Positions 1 through 11,245 of a stretch of 64,000 bases of DNA are shown piece after piece. The DNA comes from Pseudophaeomoniella oleicola (taxonomy: Eukaryota; Ascomycota; Eurotiomycetes; Phaeomoniellales; Phaeomoniellaceae). Location: positions 124,001 through 188,000 of the forward strand of contig QWDQ01000045.1 in the NCBI GenBank assembly GCA_003868215.1. Reading direction: 5' to 3'. Each line of letters starts with the position of its first letter. Position 1 is the first letter of the stretch. Below the pieces are notes generated by a model. The model did no database searches, was not told the origin of the DNA, and saw only the letters and a program-made list of their open reading frames with translations. A program made the translations under genes and the position numbers.

Positions 1-2111
1 TAGTCGATCTTGCAGGATCCGTCGAAGGATCTTCCCTGTCGGATTGCGTGGAATGGAATCGACAAAGCGGATGCCCCCGCTCAACTTCTTGTAGCTGACG
101 ACTTTGTCGTTCAAAAAGTCGTGGATCAGATCGGTAGTCAGAATTGAGGTCTCGACAGAGAGAGTTCGAGGAACGATGAAGGCGCAGGGCAGGGTCTCTT
201 CGAGTCCATGCGCGTCATGAATCGTTCTGCCCACGACTGCAACGTCCTTAACGAGAGGGTGGGCCAGCAGGATGCCTTCGATTTCAGCCGGTGAGACTTG
301 CCATCCGCGGACCTTCATAACATCCTTGATGCGTCCCTCAATGTAGACCTTTCCATCTTCGTAGTAAGCAAGATCACCGGTTCGGTAGAAACCTTCGGCA
401 TCAAAAGCCTCTGCATTGGCAAGAATATTGGAAAGATAGCCGCTGAACATGGACGGGGAACGAATGAGAGCCTCGCCTCGTGCACCTTCTTCGGCAATAC
501 ATTTTCCGTCGTCGTCAATGATCCTGCGAGGTCGTTAATCTGGTGTCATCCAACAAAGTGTGAGCTCGTACTTTAATTCAGTGCCAGGCAATAGCCTTCC
601 AATGCTACCGCTCCCATCCTTTTCGTCCCTCGAAAAGGTGGTGATCCATGCGGTCTCGGTGGTTCCCCAGACCTGCGAGATGACTGCTTGTTCTGGAAGG
701 TGGTCGTACAACCTCGACTGAACATGTTGGTCAAGTGATGCTCCTGCACAAACGATGTATCTCAACGATTTGAGGCGGTGAGTCTTTGTCCGATCGAGGC
801 TCAACAATGACGAGACGATGGGGGGTACAATGGCAGTGTCGGTGACTCCGTATCTTGAAACGGCTTCGATGAACGTTTCCAAATTGTAACGTGGTAGCAT
901 AAGGGTTGGTATCCCTCGACGGAGGGGGGTAATCAAACCGAGTTGACCAGCAAAGGCATGAAAGATGGGAAGGCACAAGAGCTGTACAATCTGTGGCGAT
1001 GTCAGTAACACCTATATCAAATACTTGGATCCTACCCACCTTAGAAGTTCCGATCGTGGCATCGTGACGAATAGCATCCTGAGCTACGAAGTATCGGTGA
1101 GAAAGAGCAGCAGCCTTGGGCAGTCCTGTTGTACCACTGGTCGATGCCAAGAAGGCGATTGTGCTACAAGCTCTCGCCTCATCGTCAAATCGCACCCAAT
1201 CACACTGACCATGATCAAGCAACGTCGACCATAGTCGGTAGCCGACCGGGACGTACTCATCCTCCGTGGCTAGTAACAAGATCCTTGATCGGGGAATGCC
1301 GCACTGGTCTGCCGCTTCCACCACATTCTGAAGACCGTCTACTTGAGTGATGATAAACCTGGTCTTCGTCGCCTTGAAGTGATGGATTAATTCTGGCACC
1401 GTGTATGCAGGATTGCATCCGGCTGCGCATCCCCCTGATCCCACGATACCCAGAAACAACACCGGCCAGAAGATCTAGCATGTCAATCAGCACATCACCC
1501 GTTTAAAATGAATTCACATTTTCTGTTCAAGCAAGGATTGAAAAACGAACATTGTTTTTGGAGTTGAGACAAACACAATCTCCGATGCTGAGTCCGAATG
1601 ATTTCCAGCCTTTGATGGACTGTCGTACAAGGGTGCGGGCCTTGCGGACTGAGATGTAGTTGTCGCTATTGGTTGCATCGATTAGAATCTGAACAACGGC
1701 AAAATAATCAGCATCAACATCATTCTTCCTGTAAATTTCACCGTTTGTAACGCTGCAATGTGAATACCGTGTCGAGTTTGATTTGATTTGGGATCGCCTC
1801 GCTTGCCACGTAGAACAATGATGCGCAGCGAACAGAGGATGTGTCTGTCTGGATCATTTGAAAATTGGCTTGTCATCTTTCTCTTTTCCTCTACTCTTTC
1901 TCGCTTTCTCCGAGAGAGAGAGACGCATGTCAAAGTGAAAGTGAAACAGGCCGTTGAAAATTCAATAGTTGACACTTACCGGTTCCTCCAGATCATATTG
2001 ACCGTAACGGCCAAAAGCATAAGAGACGATATCACATTGAGGAAGATCAGTGATGACCGGTCCCTGCCATATGCCATTGGCTGGTCCTTGCAGGTCTTCA
2101 CGCTCAGCCAT
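1..2111 (-). CDS. 4-coumarate:CoA-ligase-like acyl-AMP/acyl-CoA ligase, 3' end cut by window edge
   Basis: Adenylate-forming enzyme of the ANL superfamily, expected to activate an aromatic or fatty acid as acyl-AMP and pass it to CoA. Five exons join in frame: 2111-1980, 1688-1551, 1474-1040, 990-572 and 523-1 (still open at the edge). All introns are GT-AG. Visible motifs are the P-loop-like ASTSGTTGLPKAA in exon 3, WGTTETAW in exon 4, YRTGDLAYYEDGKVYIEGR and the C-terminal PRNPTGKILRR with its catalytic Lys in exon 5. About 549 residues are present against roughly 560 usual for the family, so only the extreme C-terminus (where a peroxisomal signal would sit) is missing. Start chosen at MAERE because the next residues lead into the family's N-terminal DIVSYAFG segment. 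Substrate cannot be told from sequence. The nearest confident neighbour is the TmpA-like gene 4.6 kb away. Confidence 0.9.
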
Positions 2112-5100
2112 TTCACTTCCAGCAAGCCACAATACCCACAACAACCCCCCGCAACAGGTCACAGACTTCCCAGTTGCAAGCCTTCCTGCGTGGCGTTGCC
2201 TAGTGACCCTGAAAGTCAACAGGATTTGCGTTCAACCTATGCAGCTGCAAGGATCAATGATCCGGATGCATGCAGTTCTGGTGCAGGCTTATGCTGATGT
2301 ACGTGTCTAAGATCTGTATCAACGCCTTTTCCACGTCGTTTTAGTCCCCGGAAATCGAGGTTGGCTTGTTGGCGAATCGGGTTGGATTTTGCTGGAATCG
2401 CTGTCACTCCGGCTAGAGAGTTCGATATCAATCTGAGGCGTTAGGTTAATTGAGTAACAATGGATTTCAGGGAAGTATCATATGCACAGGTATGTACGTA
2501 AAAAAAGTTCTTTGCTCTTGAGTTGTCAGGTAAGGATCATTCGGTACATTGTGATGCAGGCACCGGAAGAGAAATAATGGCAAGCATGTGTTGCAGGATA
2601 GTGAAGCTTTTACATCTCCCCGGTGCAGGACAACAATGACATTTTACACGCCTACAGACACTTATCCACGAAGCAATGGCCATTTCCTTTTCGGCCCTTG
2701 TTAGCTGCCCTCGCTCGGTCGGAATGAAGGAGCAGCAAGACCAAGTAACAATAGAAACAATCAGGTTGGTATGTGTTGAGTCAAGAGCACTGTCCTTGGG
2801 CCTCTCAGCTTGGACCTGCTCGTATTCATGGAGGAGCATCGCTTCGGCGATCCATTTCTGCCGAGATGCGTCCATCATTATCCCTGTGAGCTTGTTCAGC
2901 TCTTTGCCCCAGATTCCAGAGACAACGAGACCAGGATTCGAAGCGGAAAAGGAAGAGACGCGCAATAGCCGCGCCATGCCCTTCGTGGTCTGGGCTATCC
3001 TGGTTTCCGGGTCTAGGTAAGGTTCTCTCACATTGTTGATGTATATTTGTTTTCATGACGCCTTTCCGCTGGGCCTATCTCTCCGTGACTTTGTGGACTT
3101 CGTGGTCTTCGTGGACTTTTCCAGGGCCAAGGTTCCAGGACTTGAACTCCACCGCAAACCATGGTACCGCGAAGTGGACTTCCGAGAGAGAAGCAAGTAG
3201 CCGTCCTTGACTGATTCCGGTATAGCATACATTGTGCAGATGAAGTCGTCTTATTTACAGTAGTCGGGACTATATCTGTAGTCACATTCATATCGGCGTG
3301 GACCTTGTTTGCTGTGGATTACCGACGAAGTCAAGGTGTTTTTACCCTTGTTCGTTCCGTAGTCGATAGATGGCGGCGGAAGCCGTGGAGAAGTGATCCC
3401 GGTGTCAGATGAAGTTCCTCGATGACGATGAAGTCCGCCCTTGAACTCGTATGGAATACAGGAGTGTATGTTCCTTGATCAAGGAGTGAGCAAGGATGAA
3501 TCATTCAAAGAGTCAAGAACATGGTATCTTGACGTACACCATGTTCCCTACATTTCCCTGGATAATAACGTTACCTATAATTGAACATACGGGAGAAGCA
3601 ATGCTGCTACTTGCTGACTAGTCCAAGCACTGCAAGGATGATCGACACGGGTCCCATTTTCTAATCCTTTAGCTGATGTTCCTTAAAGCAAAAAGGACGA
3701 CGCGCTTGATGGATCTAGTAAGAGGATCGGGGAAGGGATCTCAGATGGATCTTGCCGCCTGGAACGACGAACTACTGTAGGCGATATCATAGTCTGGTGC
3801 TTAGTCCGCTGAGATCGCAGGGCAATGAATGGTTACCATTGCCTCGGTCTCGTCTCGTCTCGTCTGGCCGCTCCGGATGAGCAGGGTTCAAGGGCATCCC
3901 TAAGGCAGACTTTACGGGAAATAGTCGAGGTTTTCGCGGTATGTAGATATGCACTGCAACTGTAACTGCAACTGCACATCCCAATCCTACGGCAAGGATT
4001 TCCTCCCCTGTCAATCCACGTAATTCCGTGTCCTCGTCCCGCCTCATGGACCCTAGGAGAAACCAAGTCATGAAACACAACATAACAAAGACAAACACTG
4101 GAAGATGATCCCAGAAAGAAAAACCCACCTCGACTTGAGAGTGGTGGTAACACCAATCACTAGAACATCACGCACAAGTTGGTGTGGGTATAAGGAAGAA
4201 GCGAAGAGGGGGAGACTTGGGAAAAGGGAATCCTGTACATGTCTCGCTTCTCGACCCGCGTGTTTTCAATCCTGGATGCTGACCCGGCGCGTACTGTACA
4301 ATGAAGCCTGCAACCCAATACTGCACATCTCTGTCCTCCATACCCAATTGAATTGGTTGCACGATCTCTCTCTGCCTCATCTTCAATTCTCCGAAAGAGC
4401 CTTGCATGTCGATTACATACATACATTCGGCAGGCAGGTGATGTACAACCTGTAGGCCAAGATCTGAAAAGGAAAGGAAAGCAGGGGAGTGAATCAATTC
4501 AATCGATAGAGGCATAATAGTCTCTCTCTCTCTCTGTCTCTGTATCTGTCTCTCTTCTTCGGACCACTGGTATCCATCATAACACGTAGGATCTGTTACT
4601 GACTCAGCAGTATCAACCACCCATATTCCACCCAATGCTACAAGAAACTCGACCTACTACGTGCCTACCTAAGGTACTATAGCTACTATATCTACCTCCC
4701 CTTCCAAGATTTACGTTCCATTCCTTCCATTCTCGAAATCACTCCCGTCTTTCTTCTTTTGGTCTCGGAGGAAAGTATGTAGAACTTCCCAGCTGAGGTT
4801 GGTCCGGTGTCTCCTCGGCTTCGTCGACCGTTTGTCCTCCCTCAAGTGCGGAAGAGTGGAATAAAGAGGAAATGGTCTGGAATGTGATACAAGTGGAACA
4901 TCTGAGAACGTTTATGTGTACCGGTACCCTACCAACCTATTGGATGATGATGATATGCATCACACATACCGTCCTGGATGCAAAGAGAGAAAAGAAGAAA
5001 GAAAAGCGAGAATCCTTCGGTCTTGTCCCCATGCGTCTCTTTGCCTGCTGAATGTGCTGTAATGTTGTCGCTTGTCGCTCTTCCTTTGGCTCATATCATC

Positions 5101-6770
5101 TGGATTCTCGACTACCGGCCATACCTTAGCATGACTTGGCTGTACCTATATGTACATGTCGTCTGGTCCAGGCCCATACCATACCACCTGTTGTAACAAA
5201 CCATGCTATTTGTGTCTCTTCCTTTTGTCTCTTCTTTCCTTCCTTGCGAGTCTTGTTCTATCACATCGATATATCGGATTGGTATCCCTGTCGTGTGTCT
5301 CGGTAAGTTGGTCGACCTATCCCTTCTGCCTTTCCCGCTGCCCATTCGATCTCATTCCCTCCCGTCCTCCATGCTCCACCTGTATGTACCTACCTGACTA
5401 CATGTGGTCTACCACCTACCTATTCGGTCCCCTGTTCGTTCGTGCGTTACCTTGAGACACAATCCTCAGTCATCTCGAAACATACCGTACACAGACATAT
5501 CCGAGCTTCATGTAGAGACAGGTACCCGTCGGTATCTGGATCACACCACATATGGTCCTGCTCCTTTGCCCTGTTTCCCCCTTCCCGCAGGTTGGGATTT
5601 GTTGTTCACTGGCTTCCATAGTCTTGGATCCCTCCAATCGATGGTTCCTTAGCCTCTTGTGATTAGTCTTGCAGCCGTCTCCATGTTCTTCCCATGGAAT
5701 GGTTGATCGGATCATCCATGAACGTCATGTCCACTGGGTTACAAGTTCCATCCATCCATTTTGACTTTTACAGTGGAAGCCCTGTATAAAAGTCATTCCC
5801 TTGTTCAAGCCGCTGGAATGCTTCCTGACATCCCTTCTTCGTTCATTGCTTCCTGCTTCAGCATCCATCTCACCTTGACAGTGATAGTCTTATCCACCAC
5901 AGACGCCGCCACCTCAACTTCATCCACCTACCTGAGTTCCCCATTTGCATCCCAAAACGCCGTTCGAACAGCGCCTCGAACGCCTCGCTGTACACCACAT
6001 CGCCTGACTCGATTTGATCTTCAGACCTCTTGCATGACTTCAACCTCAGCTTCGAAGCTATCTCCAGTAAAACTTATATGTCCGTTGCAACCCTCACAAG
6101 CTCCTGAAGAGCAGATCTTATTCTTCCTCTTTCTCCACCACAATCCCATCCTCGAGGTCTTCAAGTCGGTGACAGACGCCTTTCAGCGGTCTAAACGGCC
6201 ACGCAGCAGAGGTATGTTTCGCCCACGCAGAGCCCTGTTGGTCTATTCGCATTTGCTCGTTTGCTCTGCCCCTCTCCAAATGCTTATGTCGTTGTCTGTT
6301 CGCTGCTAGAATATGATTGTTGAGCTTCAGGGGGATGGTATTGTCATTGAGAGCAAAAATCCATTCTTTCGTTGTGGAAGACAGTGGTGACAGTCGGGAG
6401 ACGGTGACTGAACTCGTCCTTTCCTGTGGCGTCTAAGCTGTGGAGCCAAAACCCCCCACGAGGTCCAGATGCACAGAGGCACAAGGCGAAATTGGCTAGT
6501 GAAGCATGACGGGATTATTCGCGAAAAGCGACATTGGCCCAATGGCGGTCAACGTGGGCTGTTTCAGAATTCGAAGTTTGCTTTAAGTCCCAAAGATGTC
6601 GGTTGATGCTCTTCTTGCTGTTGTATTAGCCAAGACTCTCTGCACTTTTGCTTAGGATCAGTCGTCTTCTGCATGAGATACTGACAAGGCGCCTTAGAAT
6701 TTGAGGAAGCTGCGAGTGAGTCAATCTCGACCCTCCAGAATCATACAACGACCGTCCCCACATAAGCAGG
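2112..6770. other. 4.6 kb without a confident gene
   Basis: Open frames here are short and lack family motifs. The most protein-like piece is a minus-strand frame at about 2760-3020 that contains MARLLR and EAMLLHEYEQVQAE and has no in-frame ATG before position 2977. It could be a gene remnant. The stretch 4500-6300 is pyrimidine-rich on the plus strand, with many CTACCTA/TACCTA words, a (CTCGT) run near 3849-3866 and a CT microsatellite at 4521. It may be the long promoter or 5' leader of the downstream TmpA-like gene. Confidence 0.5.
4521..4556. repeat. CT-rich microsatellite
   Basis: Imperfect (TC)n run interrupted by TG steps, lying in the noncoding stretch upstream of the TmpA-like gene. 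Confidence 0.8.
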
Positions 6771-8312
6771 ATGAGAAGCATCTCGCGCCCGATTCTCGCT
6801 GCTCAGGCGCTGAAAACAGCGTCTGACGCGAGTCTTTTGCCATGTCCCTCTCCTTCGCTTGATCCAGAAAAGGCTTATGCCAATTCCGAAACCTCATTAC
6901 TCACAGCACCATGTTCCGCATTGCTTTCTCAACGAAGCAATGAGTCTCTTAGCTCAACAGCAACGCTCATGCCGGAGAAACGCATCTGCCAATTGCCCCT
7001 GAAGCGGCATGGACGGTTCTGGAGAAACCTTCGATACACCTTCTTTTCAGTTTATCGCCGCCTTTTCACCGTCGTTTTCCTCGGCAACGTTGCAGCATTC
7101 GTCTGTCTTATGTTCAAGCACAAGAGCGTCTTCAAGTTTCCCCTGAGCAACCTTTCCACGGCCATATCTTCAAATCTTTTCATGTCAATCCTTATGCGGC
7201 AGGAGCTGACGATCAACTTGCTCTTCACTGTTTTTGGCTGGTGTCCACAATGGATACCACTACGCATCAGACGATTGTTTGCGAAGGTCTACCACTTCGG
7301 TGGCATCCATAGCGGCTGCGGTGTTGCGGCCACGGTATGGTTCACCATTCTCCACGTAGCTCAAATACATCACTTTATAGTCACCCCGCGAAGGATGGAA
7401 CAGTCTGCTGCACTAGGGTTGACAACAGCAATTGATGTTCTTCTTATCGGTATTGTCATAACAGCTTACCCGAGGATACGGGTGATGTTCCATGACTTGT
7501 TCGAATGTATCCATCGTTTCGCAGGATGGACCGCCATCATCTTGTTTTGGGCTCAGCTTGTACTATTGGCAGATTTTGAGCGAAAACAGTCAACTCCTGT
7601 TCCGTCTCTCGGTTCGCGGCTCGTGGTTAATCCATCCTTCTGGCTCCTCGTCATTGTCTCCCTCTTCCTGATCGGCCCTTGGCTACAGTTGCGAAAAGTC
7701 GACGTGCATCCGGAGTACCTTTCGGACCATGCAATTCGACTGCACTTCACCTATACAGACCTTTCTTTGTGCACAGCACCAAGGTTCTCCGACAGACCAC
7801 TGCGGGAGTGGCACGCCTTCGCGGGTATTCCTGCTAAGAATGGGAAAGGCTTCTCGGTCGTCGTGTCTAATGCAGGAGACTGGACAAAGCGCATGATCTT
7901 GAGTCCACCAACTCATCTCTGGACTCGTGGCTTTCCAACAAAGGGAGTCCTCAATATTGCCCAAATATTCCGATCGGTGGTGCTGGTTGCAACTGGATCT
8001 GGCATTGGTCCTATTCTATCGCTAATTGCCGCTCGAAAAGTCCAATGTCGCATTGTGTGGTCGACGCCAACACCAGAAATTACATACCAACGATCTGTTG
8101 TTGAAGACGTCAAGGATGCGGATCCGCGCGCCATAATCATTGACACAACACGCTTTGGACGTCCTGACCTCGTCAAAGTCAGTTATGAAGCGTATAAGGA
8201 ATTCGGGGCCGAGGCCGTCTTCATCATCTCGAATCCCAAAGTCACCCGCAAAGTTGTTTACGGACTTGAGACTAGAGGCATCCCAATCTTTGCTCCAATC
8301 TTCGACTCGTGA
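6771..8312 (+). CDS. tmpA: TmpA-like integral membrane oxidoreductase (ferric-reductase-related)
   Basis: Single-exon 513-residue protein. About 85 soluble N-terminal residues are followed by a multi-spanning membrane region (about residues 90-310; hydrophobic segments at YRRLFTVVFLGNVAAFVCLMF, FTVFGWCPQW, FAGWTAIILFWAQLVLL and FWLLVIVSLFLIGPW). A C-terminal flavin/NAD-binding-like half follows, with VLVATGSGIGP at about residues 403-414 and IISNPKV near 478. The layout matches Aspergillus TmpA, a membrane flavoprotein reported to act in conidiation signalling (family knowledge). It lacks the dense bis-His haem set expected of iron-importing FRE reductases, so I do not call it a ferric reductase. 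In many fungi relatives occur beside or fused to AMP-binding enzymes, and here the nearest upstream gene is a CoA-ligase-like enzyme; the link is inference. Start is the first ATG of the open frame. Confidence 0.8.
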   Translation: MRSISRPILAAQALKTASDASLLPCPSPSLDPEKAYANSETSLLTAPCSALLSQRSNESLSSTATLMPEKRICQLPLKRHGRFWRNLRYTFFSVYRRLFTVVFLGNVAAFVCLMFKHKSVFKFPLSNLSTAISSNLFMSILMRQELTINLLFTVFGWCPQWIPLRIRRLFAKVYHFGGIHSGCGVAATVWFTILHVAQIHHFIVTPRRMEQSAALGLTTAIDVLLIGIVITAYPRIRVMFHDLFECIHRFAGWTAIILFWAQLVLLADFERKQSTPVPSLGSRLVVNPSFWLLVIVSLFLIGPWLQLRKVDVHPEYLSDHAIRLHFTYTDLSLCTAPRFSDRPLREWHAFAGIPAKNGKGFSVVVSNAGDWTKRMILSPPTHLWTRGFPTKGVLNIAQIFRSVVLVATGSGIGPILSLIAARKVQCRIVWSTPTPEITYQRSVVEDVKDADPRAIIIDTTRFGRPDLVKVSYEAYKEFGAEAVFIISNPKVTRKVVYGLETRGIPIFAPIFDS

Positions 8313-9730
8313 ATTTTATCTGTTGCTAGTATGTATGCCTGGAAAATCATGCATACACCGCTTTCACAATCGTTTTGTTCGATCGTACTGTTCGTGATTT
8401 AGACAGTCACTCCTTTTGCTCGCTCTCTTGTTTTGGCATCAATCATAACAGCATACAATCATTGTGTCGATGGGAAGGCAACAGCGTTGGCAAACATGTC
8501 GTCATAAATTTCGTTCCTCATGGTTTGGGACTCTCCGGAGCAGTTTCGGTATTCGGGCGGCTGGTGCACAGTCATGTCTTTTTGTGTCGTTTCATTGTTG
8601 GAGTCGTTCTCGTTTGCAAATGCTATCGCAATGGTCTTATTGTCTTCGCCACTTGATCGGCCTCATCTGTTTATGATGATAGCGGGCATGTTGTTTAGGT
8701 TTCCTGGCCTCTCAAAAAAGAATGGAGAGGATTGACAATGATGAATCGAAACGAATCGATGGAATTGAGGAGAACATATTTGCATGAATGGTCTATATGG
8801 GAATGGTAGACTGGGGTAAAAGGGAGAAGACGTTTGGCAGAAGGGGACACAAGGAGGTAAACGCAGCGTTGAAAGGCATAGATCGGAAGACGGGTTCACA
8901 AAAGAAAAGAGGCTCTAGCATTTGTTATCTGCTTGCTCATCGCTTACTTATCCTTTGCTCACAAAAGATTTATCCTATCATTTCTCTGGTTCATGACGTT
9001 CCATCCTGATGCGTGATTTGTAGTTGATGGATGGTGCAGCTTGCGCGTCTTTGCATCAGTCCGTGATCTTTCGACATGCATATCATATCAAACTCATGAT
9101 TCGCAGATGCGAGATCAGATCACATGGGATAAAAAGTCGTAACATTTGCCAGTGGCCATAATCGTATGTGTGCGGTGAGTTATAAAATGAGGCGTGCGAT
9201 GAAGGGAGAAGGTTACGTTACCTGGGGAGAATAAAATAATTATATCATGGTTTGTTGGCCGTCCCGCGGTCCACAGGCTAATTTAGTCCTTGCTGTGTGC
9301 ACATAGAACTACAAGAGAAGTTTGAAATAGATACCTTTCTTATCTTCTTATAATTACTGTGCTTTTCTTCCTTCTCTCTAGGAATACACAAGTAGTTATG
9401 TTTGTGCTGTGTTCATCACAGAAACTAACAGCAGTCATCTTTGGTGGATGAATTAAGGGATAGGTTGCACGTGATATCGCTGATGCACATTACGACTTGC
9501 CATCGTGCTCTCTTCATTGACTGGCTAACAGAGGCTGGAAATATTTCAGTCACATTTGTCCATCATAGACATGAGTCTGACCGCTTCACAGACTGTATCA
9601 GAAATACCATGCCCGACATCTTTACCACTCATACCTGGATGGTGAACAGTTAAATCAGAACCCAAACGCCTCCGCTATGCAATCCATTTTCCATCCGTGA
9701 CGAGAGTCCCAACTCTTGAAGTAATCTGAC
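8313..9730. other. intergenic, convergent 3' regions
   Basis: Lies between the ends of the TmpA-like gene and RNH201. Only short unsupported frames are present. 9170-9420 is AT-rich. I see no gene, RNA gene or repeat. Confidence 0.6.
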
Positions 9731-10843
9731 TCAAAACACCTCTTTTCCAACTCCTGATCCAAACCAGTTTCTCATCACATCGACCTCGGTAACCGGCCTC
9801 CCATCAGCACCCGTAGTAGAAAAGAAGCTCGATACTTTGACACCTTGATCATCATCGTCAACAGGCCAATCGACTTTTGCTGAGTTGCTGTTCTTCCCGG
9901 AAGGTTCGAGCAAGTCTTTCGCGGTCCCCCAACTGAATCGACATTCGTTCCCCCAGCCAAATAATGGATCCATGCCACCCTTCAACCATGACACGCAGCG
10001 GCCATCGGAAGGATATCCGGAACCCCATGCAGCGACAGTCTCAACATGTTCGGGAACCTCTTCATCCTCCGCCGCCTGTTCTGCGGCTCTGGTATCTGAG
10101 GATGTTCGTTGTAAGGCCACAGCTGCGACACCAGCATTTACACCGCCCCATAATACTTCCAAGCTGATATCTCTTGTGACTTTGGCAACCACACTGGCTG
10201 CACTGACGCACGGGAACTTTGCGTCTGCTTTTTTCTCGACCGTGACCTTGACTGTAGGAAACACAAGGGAGAGGCGCTTTTGATAGGTTTCAGGTCTGCC
10301 CACCGTGTCAACGTATATTTCTGTAACATTCACACCTTGGTCAAGAATGCCTTTTATTATTTCGATCGTTGCGTCGTAAGCTTGAGCGTTCAGGTTGTAT
10401 TGATTTGGACGAAGCATAGAGGCGGAGATGTCACGAGCTGAGAGAGATTTGATGGCCCAGCCGCATTGGTTATGAAGGTCCGTAGAGGGAGTACTGAGCA
10501 GGCGCATCAACGTATTGCGGTAGGCCACAGTCAGTTGTTTAGAGTCATTGAAGTGGTGAGTCGAGGCCAACAGAGGTCTTTCTGCATCTAAAGGGAGGTA
10601 GAACGCAGAATAGACCATAGGTCCGAGGACAGGACCACGGCCAGCCTCGTCTATGCCTAAGACGCATGGTATTGAGGAAACTTTCGAGGCATCGGATCTT
10701 AAGACTGCTGGAACAGGAGTGTAATGCGCGTAGGAGTCTCCAGAGAGGAGAATATCACTGTGGATGGACGCCGGTAGAAAGGGTCCCGAAGATGTCTTCT
10801 CATTATCACCTGAAGGTGTTGACTTCGACGACGTAGAGACCAT
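9731..10843 (-). CDS. RNH201: ribonuclease H2 catalytic subunit (RNase H2A)
   Basis: Nuclear enzyme that cleaves RNA in RNA:DNA hybrids and removes single ribonucleotides from DNA, acting with two accessory subunits (family knowledge). One exon, 370 residues. The type-2 RNase H signature GIDEAGRGPVLGP gives Asp65 and Glu66. Asp179 lies in EIYVDTVG and Asp207 in KKADAKFP, which completes the four-residue metal site; the family's GYPSD Tyr segment is present near residue 275. An N-terminal tail of about 50 residues precedes the core, and an acidic insert (AAEDEEVPEH) lies before GYPSD, as in other filamentous fungi. It is transcribed away from MIF2, with 402 bases between the two starts. Confidence 0.95.
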   Translation of the reverse strand: MVSTSSKSTPSGDNEKTSSGPFLPASIHSDILLSGDSYAHYTPVPAVLRSDASKVSSIPCVLGIDEAGRGPVLGPMVYSAFYLPLDAERPLLASTHHFNDSKQLTVAYRNTLMRLLSTPSTDLHNQCGWAIKSLSARDISASMLRPNQYNLNAQAYDATIEIIKGILDQGVNVTEIYVDTVGRPETYQKRLSLVFPTVKVTVEKKADAKFPCVSAASVVAKVTRDISLEVLWGGVNAGVAAVALQRTSSDTRAAEQAAEDEEVPEHVETVAAWGSGYPSDGRCVSWLKGGMDPLFGWGNECRFSWGTAKDLLEPSGKNSNSAKVDWPVDDDDQGVKVSSFFSTTGADGRPVTEVDVMRNWFGSGVGKEVF

Positions 10844-11245
10844 ATCGATGGGTGAAATCCTTGTTGCAATACCACACTCTCACTCGCTCGTGAGACCAAT
10901 ACCCCTTTGGTTGTACAGACCAAGTGCGACTTATCGAATGTCCCTGCGGAGGCATTGAGAACTTGGCGAATGTAACGCGGAGGACGCGTTTAGGCCGAGG
11001 AGTGACACGTATTTCCACTTCCGGTTAGCGTTGTTATTATCTCATTGAGAGCAAATGGTCATCCCACTTGTCAACAGATACTTGTACCGGTCGCATTCCA
11101 CAACGACATTGTTTTACGGCAGATTTGGCGCCGCGTTGCACCGTAGGTACTTATGCGACAGGGATATAGTGACTCTTGGGACTGAGAAAGCTCTATAGCT
11201 CTGCAGTGCGCGCGATTTCCTATCCGACCACAGCCATCGTGCAGA
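10844..11245. promoter_or_regulatory. shared divergent promoter with MluI cell-cycle box
   Basis: The 402-base gap between the divergent starts of RNH201 and MIF2 contains a perfect ACGCGT at 10984-10989, with further CGCG steps near 11206-11212. ACGCGT is the MBF-bound MCB element that drives G1/S genes in yeasts. Both flanking products act in S phase or at the kinetochore. The motif is seen; its function is inferred. Confidence 0.45.

Noticed and set aside
3787-4128. Minus-strand 113-residue frame with two hydrophobic segments
   Set aside because: No ATG at its start, no splice partner, and low-complexity surroundings; likely chance.
5761-6309. Plus-strand 182-residue frame upstream of tmpA
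   Set aside because: Does not begin with ATG, composition follows the pyrimidine bias of the region, no motif seen.
6771-8312. Calling the membrane oxidoreductase a ferric reductase
   Set aside because: The overall fold resembles FRE proteins but the expected paired bis-His haem motifs and FAD-binding HPF block are not seen; the TmpA pattern fits better.
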